NCBI RefSeq assembly: GCF_021390535.1
Contig: NZ_JAJUXG010000012.1
Location: 310,001-374,000, forward strand
Source of the DNA: Dyadobacter sp. CY312
Lineage (GTDB): Bacteria; Bacteroidota; Bacteroidia; Cytophagales; Spirosomataceae
Reading direction: 5' to 3'
DNA length: 64,000 nt
Below the pieces are notes generated by a model. That model had not been told where the DNA came from. It worked only from the letters and a program-made list of their open reading frames with translations, and made no database searches. Shown here one piece after another: positions 44,067 through 53,647 of this stretch (position 1 is the stretch's first letter; every line of letters starts with the position of its first letter). Made by a program: the position numbers and the translations under genes.

Positions 44067-46010
44067 ATGAATACAATTGTGAGCCGGGTTCGGGGAATAG
44101 TGGTTTTTGTTGGAATTCTGCTGTTGATTGCGGTTTCGGTCACAATGGCACAGCCCGTTGTACAGATTAAAGATGCTGTGGATCAGCACATGTTTACAGG
44201 TCGGGAAATTGAATTTCTGGAAGATACAGCAGGTAATTATACACTGGCTGATGTAAGAAAGCCCAGCCTTAACAGTCAGTTCCAATCACTGACTAAAAAT
44301 ACACCGCAGAATTATAATCTGAAAGCAGCCTACTGGTACAGAATCAGAATAGGGCATGATCCTGCAAGCTCTAAAAACTGGATACTGGAATTTTTCGATC
44401 AGACGATTGATGAGATAACCATGTACCTGCCGGATGAAAAAGGGAACTACATTGCCCGTACAACGGGAGATCAGTATCCGTTTAAACAACGGGAATACAA
44501 CCACAAGAACTTTGAGATCAATATCGGGAACAATGAGTCTTATGAGGGTACTTATTATTTCCGTGTCAAATCGCATCAAACTGCCGATGTAATCGTTGTG
44601 TTACGTTCGGTGAGCAGGTTTATCCAGTATGCGCTGGATGAGTATTTCATCTTTGGGATATTCTACGGAATGGTGCTGGTATTCAGTTTTTACAACCTGA
44701 TGATGTACCTGGCAGTTCGACAGGTGCAATACCTCTATTACGTCCTTTACAATTTATGCGTTGGCCTATTTGAAATGTGTATTGACGGTGTCGCCTATCA
44801 ATATCTATGGCCAAATGCTCCCGAGTGGAATCAATATGCCTACGGTGTTGCGCTTTACGGCGTGAGTATTTTTGCTTTACAATTTACAAGAACACTTCTT
44901 TATACACACAGAAAAGCGCCCCGGCTGGATCGGTTTATCGTGTTTGTGATCATTGCCAGGACAGTTTTCTTCGGAATTTGTCTGCTTTTTAATACAGACT
45001 GGTTTAGTTACAAATTCGTTGAGCTGGTGCCATTGGCGGTAGCATTTTATTCGGGGATATACATTTACCGGCAAGGCTATCGTCCGGCTCGGTTCTTTGT
45101 TTTGGGTTATGCTTTTTTGTCTATTGGTTTCATACATAAGCTATTACTGATGCTTCATGTAGACGGCATCAATTTCGGTGTGATCACCTATTACAGTCTG
45201 AGTATTTGTTTTGTTCTGGAAATGGTATTCCTGTCGTTTGCGATCGGGGACAAGGTGAGAATCCTGAAAAAACGGAAAGACAAGGCTCAGCGTGAGATCA
45301 TCCGGCAAATGACATTGAACCAAAAACTGAAAGATACCCTCAACATAGAGCTGGAATCACAGGTGAAGGAGCGCACGAAAGAAGTTTCTGAGAAGTCGGC
45401 AATCATTGAAGAACAGAACAGAGAGTTGATGGATGTGAACGTGCTTCTTCAACAGCAAAAGGAGGAGATTTCTCAAATGAATTTATTGCTGGCGCAGGAT
45501 AATGAAGTATTACAAACCAATGTAGTTAAAGTAACCCGTGCACGGGTGATGTCAGCGGAGGTCGATTTTGAAGAATTTAGCAAGATTTATCCCGATAATG
45601 ACAGTTGCTTTAAGTTTCTGGCAGGAATAAAATGGAATGAAAGCACAGAAGGCGGAGGATACATCTGTAAAAAATGCGGGCATGATCACTATTTCCACGG
45701 GCATAGCCCTTACAGCCGCAGATGCGCCAAGTGCGATTATGACGAGTCGGTGATTTCTCATACCATTTTTCAAAATACACGCATTCCTATCAATAAAGCC
45801 TTTTATATGGTATTCCTGATTTACACCACTAAGGGCAAAATATCATCTCATAAACTTTCCGAGATTCTCTCCATTCGTCAGAGTACCTGCTGGGCTTACG
45901 GTAGTCGTATTAAAAAAGTAATGGAAGACCGCAAAAAAGAACTTGCATCATCCAAAAACTCAGAAGGATGGAGCAAACTCATTCTTGATCACGTGAGCGA
46001 ACCGGCTTGA
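44067..46010 (+). CDS. 7TM-DISM sensor fused to a coiled coil and an IS1595-type zinc ribbon/HTH
   Basis: A 647-residue membrane protein. Signal/TM at 10-28, a periplasmic 7TMR-DISMED2-like beta sandwich at about 35-180, seven membrane helices at about 193-395 and a coiled coil at about 400-490. The output region (about 497-625) is not a kinase. It reads like the N-terminal part of an IS1595-family transposase: FEEFSKIYPDNDSCFKFLAGIKW, a zinc ribbon with C534-x2-C537 and C553-x2-C556, HTIFQNTRIP, and a helix-turn-helix (GKISSHKLSEILSIRQSTCWAYGSRI). The transposase catalytic domain is absent. Such a protein could bind DNA while still in the membrane. It lies 394 bases upstream of the susCD locus. 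Confidence 0.9.
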   Translation: MNTIVSRVRGIVVFVGILLLIAVSVTMAQPVVQIKDAVDQHMFTGREIEFLEDTAGNYTLADVRKPSLNSQFQSLTKNTPQNYNLKAAYWYRIRIGHDPASSKNWILEFFDQTIDEITMYLPDEKGNYIARTTGDQYPFKQREYNHKNFEINIGNNESYEGTYYFRVKSHQTADVIVVLRSVSRFIQYALDEYFIFGIFYGMVLVFSFYNLMMYLAVRQVQYLYYVLYNLCVGLFEMCIDGVAYQYLWPNAPEWNQYAYGVALYGVSIFALQFTRTLLYTHRKAPRLDRFIVFVIIARTVFFGICLLFNTDWFSYKFVELVPLAVAFYSGIYIYRQGYRPARFFVLGYAFLSIGFIHKLLLMLHVDGINFGVITYYSLSICFVLEMVFLSFAIGDKVRILKKRKDKAQREIIRQMTLNQKLKDTLNIELESQVKERTKEVSEKSAIIEEQNRELMDVNVLLQQQKEEISQMNLLLAQDNEVLQTNVVKVTRARVMSAEVDFEEFSKIYPDNDSCFKFLAGIKWNESTEGGGYICKKCGHDHYFHGHSPYSRRCAKCDYDESVISHTIFQNTRIPINKAFYMVFLIYTTKGKISSHKLSEILSIRQSTCWAYGSRIKKVMEDRKKELASSKNSEGWSKLILDHVSEPA

Positions 46011-46404
46011 AATTTTTTGTGAAAAGTGAAATGTGCGAGCTGCTCGTCAACTGGGCAGCTCCTTAATTACCACTGCGCAAGGCCAGGATTCATTTAAATT
46101 ACAACTCTTCATTTTTCATTCTTAACTCTTCATTGCTCTTATTTTGTCAAAACAACAGCGGTTGCGAGGCGTATCGGCAGGGATGTTGCTTTGCTAACCA
46201 TTTCTTCTCTTAGTGCTTGTCTTTCAGCATAATCAGTCTTAAATAATTGCGGTTTTAAACCGTATCAATTTAATTATAACTATCTGTTATTCAGTAATTT
46301 ATGTAAAAAAATATTTGCATAATCCATAAAACCAAACCAACTTTGTTGCATGGAATTGTCCTAAAATTTATAGAATAAATTACCAATATTTGATTTAACA
46401 ATTT
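46011..46404. other. intergenic region between the 7TM sensor and susC
   Basis: A 394-base gap. It holds a hairpin GAGCTGC/GCAGCTC at 46037-46061 just after the sensor stop, a pyrimidine-rich stretch (about 46105-46150) and, near its end, the susC promoter. This is the natural place to look for the DNA target of the adjacent sensor. Confidence 0.5.
46314..46345 (+). promoter_or_regulatory. susC promoter (TTTG, 20 bases, CAACTTTG)
   Basis: TTTG at 46314-46317 and CAACTTTG at 46338-46345 are separated by exactly 20 bases, as in the Bacteroidota -33/-7 consensus; only the first T of TAnnTTTG is changed. Transcription would start near 46352, about 50 bases before the susC ATG. Confidence 0.6.
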
Positions 46405-49371
46405 ATGGGAAAGCGAGTTACGTTATTCATTGCCATGCTTTTCGCGATAACCAGCCTTGCGCATGCACAGGACATTGTCGTAAAAGGTGTCATTAAAGAT
46501 CAGCAAAACCAGACACTACCGGGAGCCAGTGTTTTGGTGAAGGGAAGCCAGACCGGAACGGTTACAGATGTAGATGGGAATTATTCAATTTCTATACCAA
46601 ATACTCAGGCAGTTTTAGTGTTTTCCTTCATTGGATACGGATCACAGGAAGTGGTTGTAGGGAATCAGACAGCAATCAATGTAACCATGACTGCCGACCA
46701 GCGAAGCCTTGATGAGGTGATCGTGATCGGGTATGGTACGCAAAAGCGCGGTGACGTTACTACTTCTATTGCTTCGGTGAACACGAAGGATATAGAAGAA
46801 CGTCCGATTCTTCAGGCGGCTCAGGCTTTGCAGGGAAAAGCCGCCGGTGTTCAGGTAACTCAGCCATCAGGTAAGCCAGGTGCAGCATTGTCCATTCGTG
46901 TGCGCGGAGCTACGTCGGTACAGGCAGGAAATGAGCCTCTTTACGTAATCGATGGTGTGCCAACAATGGATACGCGTGACCTGAACGTAAACGACATTGA
47001 GAGCATTCAGGTTTTGAAAGATGCATCGTCTGCCGCAATTTATGGAGCGCGGGCTTCCAACGGGGTCGTGATCATCACCACCAAAAGAGGCAAAGCCAAC
47101 CAGTCGCAGGTGAGCTTCGGAGCGTACTATGGATTTTCTAACATGGCTAAGAAAATCGATGTGTTGAATCCACAGCAGTATGTCGCACTGATGAATGAAA
47201 TGGGTAACAACGTTACCGTAGGAAATGAAACCACAGATTGGAATAAGGAAGTGTTTACAACCGGGCACAACCAAAATTACCAGTTGTCTTTTTCGGGTGG
47301 TACTGACAAGAGCAAGTACTTTGTTTCAGGAGCTATTTCAAAAGATGATGGTATCATCAAACCTGCGAGTTATAAAAGGTATGCTTTCAGAGCGAACCTT
47401 GATAATCAGATCAAAAGCTGGTTTAAGTTGACAACCAATTTTAGCTATGCCAATGCCAGGATTCGTGATGTGAAGGACAACAACAATGCGGGTCGTAATG
47501 CGGTAGTGTTGGGAACACTGGGTGCTCCTCCGACTATGGGAATCTATTCTGAACATCCGGTGAGAGGCACCATTTTCTCCACAAATCCATTGAAAGCTGG
47601 CTGGGATAATCCGCTTGCTGCCATGTTCGGACCTTCTCAAGCAACGAAAGACAACCGTATTTTTGGTAATGTGGTGGGTGATATCACTTTGGCAAAAGGT
47701 CTGTTTGTGCGTTCCAACTTCGGGATTGACTATATGAACCACTCCAACGATTACTATCTTGATCCATACCGGACTACGGAAGGTTGGGGAACTGACGGAA
47801 ACACACATGGTTTAGGAAATGCGACCAGAAGTAACTCTTTCACTTACCTGTGGGAAAACACGCTGAACTATGAAAAGAGTGTGGATAAACACAATTTCTC
47901 AGCACTTGCAGGAACAACCGTCCAAAAGAACAACTGGAACAATTCGTACATGGCAGGAAGAGATTTCCCGGCTGACGGTATTGTAAAAACCATCAATGCT
48001 GCAAACGAGATTACAGATGCTTACACCGAACAATCGGAGTGGTTTTTGAACTCTTACCTGGGACGTTTGATGTATAATTTCGACAGTAAATATCTTGTTA
48101 CAGCCAACTTCCGTGCGGATGGTTCTTCTAAACTTGCCAAAGGAAATCAATGGGGATTCTTCCCATCGGTATCTGCCGGATGGCGTATCTCTGCGGAGCC
48201 TTTTATGCAGGATGTTAAGTTCATCAATGATTTGAAACTACGCGGAGGCTGGGGACAGAATGGTAATCAGGAAGGGCTTGCCAACTATGCGTCTAAAGGT
48301 TTGAACCGTTATACGCGTCGTACTGCTACAACTCCGCCATCAGGTCCTGCCGTAACTGGTCCTGAATATGCACCAAACCCTGATTTGAAATGGGAAACAA
48401 CAACCCAGACCAACATTGGTGTGGATGTGAGTATGTTACAGGGAAAAATCACTTTGACTGCCGATGCATATCTGAAAAAAACCAATGATCTATTGCTGAA
48501 TGTACCATTGCCAAATACAAGTGGATACAGCTACATCCCAAGAAACTCTGGGAAGCTCGAAAACAAAGGTCTTGAATTCGTGTTGTCGACTGTGAATTTT
48601 GATAAATCCGATTTCCAGTGGAATACTGATTTTAATATCGCTTTCAACCGTAATAAAATCACCGATTTGCAATTGAGCAAGGTGTATCGTTACGCAGACG
48701 TCGAAGGAAGAAGTGATCAGATCATTATTTTGCAGGAAGGTGCTTCTTTGGGTACATTCTATGGTTACATTTCGGACGGTGTAAATCCTGAGACAGGAGA
48801 CATTATGTATCGCGATGTAAATAACGACGGTGCTTTCACGCCACAGGATCGTACGATTCTTGGTTCTGCTCAGCCGAAGTTTACTTACGGTATGAACAAT
48901 ACCTTGACTTACAAAAGCTTCAATCTTTCATTCCTTTTCCAGGGATCGCATGGAAACAAGGCGTTCAATGCATCACGTCTGGAAACAGAAGGAATGTATG
49001 ACAGCAAAAACCAGTCGACCGAAGTGTTGAGACGCTGGCAGAAACCGGGTGACATCACAGATATTCCACGTGCAACCGACGGGAATGTGAATAACTCACT
49101 GATTTCATCGCGTTTTGTTGAAAACGCATCTTTCCTACGTCTTAAAAGCGCTACGATTTCTTACAATCTGGATAGAGAGTGGGCCAATAAAATCAAGCTG
49201 AGCCGCGCATCGGTTTATGTAACTGCACAAAATTTGTTGACGTTTACAAAGTATAAAGGTTTTGATCCTGAGGTGAATGCATTTACATCAAGTGGAGCAA
49301 CATTAGGAATTGACTACGGAACCTATCCGGTTTCCCGTGCTTTTGTTGTGGGTCTTAATGTTCAGTTTTAA
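46405..49371 (+). CDS. susC: SusC/RagA TonB-linked outer-membrane receptor
   Basis: A 988-residue outer-membrane transporter that imports oligosaccharides with the help of SusD. Signal peptide MGKRVTLFIAMLFAITSLAHAQ, then a carboxypeptidase-regulatory-like domain (about 25-95), the TonB box region LDEVIVIGYGTQKRGDVTTS, and a plug with the SusC signature DGVPTMDTRDLNVNDIESIQVLKDASSAAIYGARASNGVVIITT. A 22-strand barrel follows, ending in AFVVGLNVQF. susD follows 12 bases later. A typical TTTG-N20-(T)AnnTTTG-like promoter lies upstream. The substrate is inferred from the GH30 enzyme downstream. Confidence 0.95.
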   Translation: MGKRVTLFIAMLFAITSLAHAQDIVVKGVIKDQQNQTLPGASVLVKGSQTGTVTDVDGNYSISIPNTQAVLVFSFIGYGSQEVVVGNQTAINVTMTADQRSLDEVIVIGYGTQKRGDVTTSIASVNTKDIEERPILQAAQALQGKAAGVQVTQPSGKPGAALSIRVRGATSVQAGNEPLYVIDGVPTMDTRDLNVNDIESIQVLKDASSAAIYGARASNGVVIITTKRGKANQSQVSFGAYYGFSNMAKKIDVLNPQQYVALMNEMGNNVTVGNETTDWNKEVFTTGHNQNYQLSFSGGTDKSKYFVSGAISKDDGIIKPASYKRYAFRANLDNQIKSWFKLTTNFSYANARIRDVKDNNNAGRNAVVLGTLGAPPTMGIYSEHPVRGTIFSTNPLKAGWDNPLAAMFGPSQATKDNRIFGNVVGDITLAKGLFVRSNFGIDYMNHSNDYYLDPYRTTEGWGTDGNTHGLGNATRSNSFTYLWENTLNYEKSVDKHNFSALAGTTVQKNNWNNSYMAGRDFPADGIVKTINAANEITDAYTEQSEWFLNSYLGRLMYNFDSKYLVTANFRADGSSKLAKGNQWGFFPSVSAGWRISAEPFMQDVKFINDLKLRGGWGQNGNQEGLANYASKGLNRYTRRTATTPPSGPAVTGPEYAPNPDLKWETTTQTNIGVDVSMLQGKITLTADAYLKKTNDLLLNVPLPNTSGYSYIPRNSGKLENKGLEFVLSTVNFDKSDFQWNTDFNIAFNRNKITDLQLSKVYRYADVEGRSDQIIILQEGASLGTFYGYISDGVNPETGDIMYRDVNNDGAFTPQDRTILGSAQPKFTYGMNNTLTYKSFNLSFLFQGSHGNKAFNASRLETEGMYDSKNQSTEVLRRWQKPGDITDIPRATDGNVNNSLISSRFVENASFLRLKSATISYNLDREWANKIKLSRASVYVTAQNLLTFTKYKGFDPEVNAFTSSGATLGIDYGTYPVSRAFVVGLNVQF

Positions 49372-49383
49372 TCAAGAGAATTC

Positions 49384-50850
49384 ATGAAAAAATTAAGTTA
49401 TATAGCCATACTTCTTGGATCGGCAGCATTGCTGCCTTCCTGTCAGGATCAGCTGGATCTTCAACCTATATCTCAGACCGTCGTTGGTGGTGACGGAACC
49501 GGAACGGCAGGATCATCTATCACCAATGCGGCTACTGCCGAAGCTGCTTTGGCGGGGTGTTACTCCATTTTTAAAACCAGCTCAGCGGAGTACTATGTGA
49601 TGGATAATTACATCATGGCTGATGGTCGCTCGGATAATTCTTATGCCGGTGCAGACAATGCTGCCTGGTTCGAGGTGGATGAGTTCAGGATATTATCCAC
49701 GAATGCAGTAGCGGCAAGAGACTGGCGTTATCTGTACAACCACATTGCAAGTGCCAATTCAATCATTGCCAATGTTCCAAAGGTAACCGACGCATCACTG
49801 AGTGCTGACCGTAAAGCGCAGATCGTAGGAGAGGCAAAGTTCATACGTGCCCGTGCATATTTTGACCTGGTTCGTTTGTATGGCGATATCCCTTTGGTGG
49901 TAGACGAGCTTCCGACCATTACATCTTCCAATGTGGCAGAGATATATGGTCAGCTGTATCCGGCGAGCAGTACAGCCGCGGCTGTTTATACACAAATCAT
50001 CAAAGATCTGGACGAGGCTGCTGTGGCAGTTCCAAAGACAGGTCCGGATAAAATGACTGTAACACCAGGTGCGGTGTATACGCTTCTTGCAAAAGTACAC
50101 GCTACTAACAAGGATTGGGAAAAGGTAAAAGCGAATACTGAAAAAGTGATCGGTCTTGGCTACTCTTTATTGCCAAATTTTGAAGAGCTGTGGGACGGAA
50201 AGCATGAAAATAGTGCAGAGGCCATTTTTGAACTGAACTTTACAGATTGGGCAACCGGTGGAAACTGGGGAACAGGAATGTTTTACGGAACAGACTGGAA
50301 GAAATTCAACACGCCTTCCAACGATCTTGTTAAAGCGTATGATGATGAAAAAGATGTGGTTCGTAAGGCTTCCACCATTTTCACTGCGGACGTGACAGGT
50401 AAATGGTCTGATAAATACTGGGCGCTTACCAAATTCCCTTTTGCATATAAAATGCGTAACGGAGACGCTTCTCAGAATATTATCATGTACCGATTGGCTG
50501 ACGTATTGCTTCTAAGAGCAGAGGCTTTGAATGAAACGGGAGATCTTGCAGGTGCGAAGACACTTTTGAATCAGGTGAGAACGAGAGCGAAACTGGCTGC
50601 AAATACTTCTGCTGATCAAGGCTCTTTGCGTTTGGCTATCGAAAGAGAACGCCGTTTGGAGCTTGCCTTTGAAGGACAGCGTTGGTATGACCTGGTGCGT
50701 ACCGGAAGAGCAATTCCTGTTATGGAAGCTGTGAAAGATGGTAACGGTAATAGCTTAAATTACAGTTTGAATGAAGCAAAACTTCTTCTACCTATTCCGC
50801 AGGGAGAGATAGATAAAAACGAGAATCTTAAGCAGAATCTGGGTTATTAA
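49384..50850 (+). CDS. susD: SusD/RagB nutrient-binding lipoprotein
   Basis: A 488-residue surface lipoprotein that caps SusC and captures glycans. Lipoprotein signal MKKLSYIAILLGSAALLPSC, then TPR-like helices with the family blocks ANSIIANVPKVTDASLSADRKAQIVGEAKFIRARAYFDLVRLYGDIPLV and a C-terminal IERERRLELAFEGQRWYDLVRTGRA, ending in LLPIPQGEIDKNENLKQN. These are hallmarks of SusD/RagB. It is paired with the susC gene 12 bases upstream and followed by a hairpin before the GH30 gene. Confidence 0.95.
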   Translation: MKKLSYIAILLGSAALLPSCQDQLDLQPISQTVVGGDGTGTAGSSITNAATAEAALAGCYSIFKTSSAEYYVMDNYIMADGRSDNSYAGADNAAWFEVDEFRILSTNAVAARDWRYLYNHIASANSIIANVPKVTDASLSADRKAQIVGEAKFIRARAYFDLVRLYGDIPLVVDELPTITSSNVAEIYGQLYPASSTAAAVYTQIIKDLDEAAVAVPKTGPDKMTVTPGAVYTLLAKVHATNKDWEKVKANTEKVIGLGYSLLPNFEELWDGKHENSAEAIFELNFTDWATGGNWGTGMFYGTDWKKFNTPSNDLVKAYDDEKDVVRKASTIFTADVTGKWSDKYWALTKFPFAYKMRNGDASQNIIMYRLADVLLLRAEALNETGDLAGAKTLLNQVRTRAKLAANTSADQGSLRLAIERERRLELAFEGQRWYDLVRTGRAIPVMEAVKDGNGNSLNYSLNEAKLLLPIPQGEIDKNENLKQNLGY

Positions 50851-50861
50851 GAATTATGTCG

Positions 50862-50896
50862 GCAATGCCGGAGGTGGATTCCGCTTTCGGCATTGC
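50862..50896 (+). terminator. hairpin between susD and the GH30 gene
   Basis: GCAATGCCG at 50862-50870 pairs with CGGCATTGC at 50888-50896, followed by a short T run. In the middle of the operon it may reduce read-through and lower GH30 expression relative to susCD. Confidence 0.7.
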
Positions 50897-50913
50897 TTTA
50901 ATAAACGAATGAG

Positions 50914-52365
50914 ATGAAAAAAACAACATTGGTTTTTGGTTTGTGCCTTAGTATGGTAATGAACGGCTGTTCTGCGGATTCTCCCAATGAAAGTGTGAAG
51001 CATCCGGAAGTGGATGATGCCGGAAAGGTGGCAGTGTGGGTAACCAATGGCTCTCAGACCAAATTGTTGCAGAAGGAAAATCCGCTGAGCATAGGTAAGA
51101 GCAATACGGCTGGGTCTGCGAATCTGATCAATATCAATTTTGGTACAAAATTTCAGGAAATGGAAGGTTTTGGAGCAGCATTAACGGGCTCTTCCGCTTA
51201 CCTGATCAACAAGAAAATGGATGCCACGCAACGTGCCGCTTTGTTGAAAGATCTTTTTGACCCGGAGGCAGGAATTGGCATGAGTTATTTGAGGGTAACG
51301 ATGGGAGCGTCTGATTTTTCGCTAGAAGATTTTACCTACAATGATCTACCGGCAGGACAAACTGATGCTGAACTGAGTAAATTCTCAATCGCAAAGGATC
51401 AGGACGATTTGCTCCCGGTTTTAAAATCGGTTGTAGGTGCACAGCCTGCAATACGCATTATGGCTACGCCCTGGTCGGCGCCGGGTTGGATGAAAAACAA
51501 CGGGAAACTGGCGGGTGGAAGTCTGAAACCGGAATGGTATGGCGCATTTGCCAACTATTTTGTAAAATATCTGGATGCATACAAAAAGGAAGGCATCAGC
51601 ATTGATGCGATTTCAGTTCAGAACGAGCCATTGCACGAAGCAGCATATCCTTCGATGGGTATGGATGCGGCGGCACAGAATGTTTTTATCAAAAATCACC
51701 TTGGACCTGTTTTTAAAACCAATGGAATTAAGGCCAAAATCCTGTTGTATGATCACAACTGGGACAGACCGGATTATCCGATCGCCATTTTGAGTGATGC
51801 TCAGACAAATCCTTTTGTAACAGGTTCAGCTTTCCATGCTTATGGTGGAAATGTGTCAGCCATGAGTGAGGTCCACGACAAATTTCCTGACAAAGGACTT
51901 TATTTTACCGAAATATCAGGAGGTCGCTGGGCAACCAATTTCTCGGACAATCTGAAATGGAACATGTCCAATATCTTTATTGGTACCGCCAACAACTGGT
52001 CAAAAAATGCATTGTTATGGAACCTTGCCCTCGACGAAAATGATGGCCCTAAAAACAAGGGGTGCGACAATTGCAGAGGTGTAGTAACAATCGCTGCCAA
52101 CGGGTCGGTTGTCAAAAACGTCGAATATTATACCATTGCACACATGTCCAAGTTTATCAGACCGGGTGCATTCAGAGTACAGTCTGATAAATTTACATCT
52201 GCGAGCAAACTGGAAAGTTCAGCCTTTGTGAATACTGACGGAAGCAAAGTCCTTGTGGTTCTGAATCAGGGAGTAGATAATCAGAAGTTTACCGTAAGCG
52301 ATGGTGCAAATCAATTCAATTATACGATTGAGCCTAATTCGGTAGCTACGTTGGTTTGGAAATGA
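50914..52365 (+). CDS. GH30 family glycoside hydrolase lipoprotein
   Basis: A 483-residue secreted lipoprotein (C19 in VMNGC) with the GH30 (beta/alpha)8 barrel plus beta domain. The acid/base E238 is in SVQNEPLH and the nucleophile E333 in FTEISGG. The FQEMEGFGAALTGSSAYLI and TPWSAPGWMK segments are conserved across GH30. Characterised relatives are glucosylceramidases and beta-1,6-glucanases, so a fungal or plant beta-glucan is the likely substrate, but the subfamily cannot be fixed by eye. It is the only hydrolase of this small polysaccharide utilisation locus. Confidence 0.92.
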   Translation: MKKTTLVFGLCLSMVMNGCSADSPNESVKHPEVDDAGKVAVWVTNGSQTKLLQKENPLSIGKSNTAGSANLININFGTKFQEMEGFGAALTGSSAYLINKKMDATQRAALLKDLFDPEAGIGMSYLRVTMGASDFSLEDFTYNDLPAGQTDAELSKFSIAKDQDDLLPVLKSVVGAQPAIRIMATPWSAPGWMKNNGKLAGGSLKPEWYGAFANYFVKYLDAYKKEGISIDAISVQNEPLHEAAYPSMGMDAAAQNVFIKNHLGPVFKTNGIKAKILLYDHNWDRPDYPIAILSDAQTNPFVTGSAFHAYGGNVSAMSEVHDKFPDKGLYFTEISGGRWATNFSDNLKWNMSNIFIGTANNWSKNALLWNLALDENDGPKNKGCDNCRGVVTIAANGSVVKNVEYYTIAHMSKFIRPGAFRVQSDKFTSASKLESSAFVNTDGSKVLVVLNQGVDNQKFTVSDGANQFNYTIEPNSVATLVWK

Positions 52366-52395
52366 TAGAGAAACAATCCTGAAACAGAGATTTAG

Positions 52396-53442
52396 TCACT
52401 CGGTGATATTGAAGGCAGAAGTAGCCTTTTCTTTATTCTTATACCAATTTCGGATGTGATCGATTGCGGGTTTCTCAATATATCTGGTGATGAAATCAGC
52501 AAGGCCGATGCAGACCAGAATTGATAAGGCCATGGCGGCGTAAATGTGTAAATGCAACGATTCATGGAACGTTCCGATCAATTGTAATCCTATAAACTGA
52601 TGTAGGAGGTATAAACTATAAGATATCTTACCCAGGTAGAGCAACGGCTTACGAATAAGAAAGGTCAGTTTTCCGTAAACAAATAAGAAAAAGATTACGT
52701 GATAAAGTAGAATGATCCACTGATGTTCCAGCAAAGAAATCATCTGATAAGATCTTCCGCCCTTGTCATGAAGGTAGAAGGTGGATAAAAAACACAATGT
52801 AATGAGCAGCAGATATTTTAGAGAGAACCCGTTGACCTTCATCTTGTAAAACAATATTCCGGAGAAGAATAAAGGAAAGTGATTTATCAACTGTAACTTT
52901 TTGCCTGCGAACCAGTAGAAATTGGGGTACCAGGCAGCAAAATAATGAAAGAGCATAATCCCAATTGTACAACAAAGTGCAATTGGGATTATTCGTTTCA
53001 GACCATTGAAAATAAATATGATCAGTATCCAGAAGTAAAAAAGAAGCTCAATGAGAAGGGTCCAGTAAGTGCCGTCGAGGTCTTCCTCGCCAAAATAAGC
53101 AGGGAACATGGTTAAATTGGCAGCAAATTGAGATATACTGAAAGTGGAAGGTTGGTAGATCAATATAAAAATTCCGGTGAGTGTTACACATGCCCAGTAG
53201 GTAGGATACAGGCGTGAGAATCGGGACACGACAAAGTCTTGCCATTTTTTTGTCTTGTTTATCGTAAGAAAAATCACAAACCCGCTGATCATGAAAAAAA
53301 TATCAACTCCGGTGACACCGTAGGTGAAATGGAAACCTACTTCCTTTACTTTTTGATATGATGTAAAATGAAATAAAAGGACACTCAGCGCCGCTAATCC
53401 TCTTATTGCATCAAGTTCCTGAAACCGATTAAGTGTGTGCAT
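52396..53442 (-). CDS. acyltransferase family 3 membrane protein
   Basis: A 348-residue protein with about ten membrane helices that moves acyl groups across the membrane onto sugars or other acceptors. The family motifs are present: RFQELDAIRGLAALSVLLFHF at 6-26 with the conserved Arg and His, GVTGVDIFFMISGFVIFL, SRFSRLYPTYW and, near the end, the segment GKISYSLYLLHQF. No periplasmic SGNH domain is attached. It converges on the GH30 gene with a 30-base gap and is probably unrelated to the locus. The acceptor molecule is unknown. Confidence 0.88.
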   Translation of the reverse strand: MHTLNRFQELDAIRGLAALSVLLFHFTSYQKVKEVGFHFTYGVTGVDIFFMISGFVIFLTINKTKKWQDFVVSRFSRLYPTYWACVTLTGIFILIYQPSTFSISQFAANLTMFPAYFGEEDLDGTYWTLLIELLFYFWILIIFIFNGLKRIIPIALCCTIGIMLFHYFAAWYPNFYWFAGKKLQLINHFPLFFSGILFYKMKVNGFSLKYLLLITLCFLSTFYLHDKGGRSYQMISLLEHQWIILLYHVIFFLFVYGKLTFLIRKPLLYLGKISYSLYLLHQFIGLQLIGTFHESLHLHIYAAMALSILVCIGLADFITRYIEKPAIDHIRNWYKNKEKATSAFNITE

Positions 53443-53600
53443 TCATGTGTTGGTGTTTGGTCTTGCTGCAAACTTTGCATTTAACGAATGACCTGGCATT
53501 TCTACTGGTAAATAATCAATAGACGCATGGTTATTTAGGTTATGAATTTCATTAGAAAAGTCATGTTTTCAAAATTTATTAAAAATTATTCTCCCTCCAC

Positions 53601-53625
53601 GCAACCGTTGTCGCAAAGCAACCGT
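53601..53625 (+). promoter_or_regulatory. direct repeat upstream of the ECF sigma gene
   Basis: GCAACCGT occurs at 53601-53608 and again at 53618-53625, 17 bases apart from start to start and 23 bases before the sigma-factor start. Cytosine-rich GCAACC elements of this sort are a plausible -33 element of an autoregulated ECF promoter. This is a guess from position. Confidence 0.35.
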
Positions 53626-53647
53626 AATTGTAGAAAAATGAAATGGC

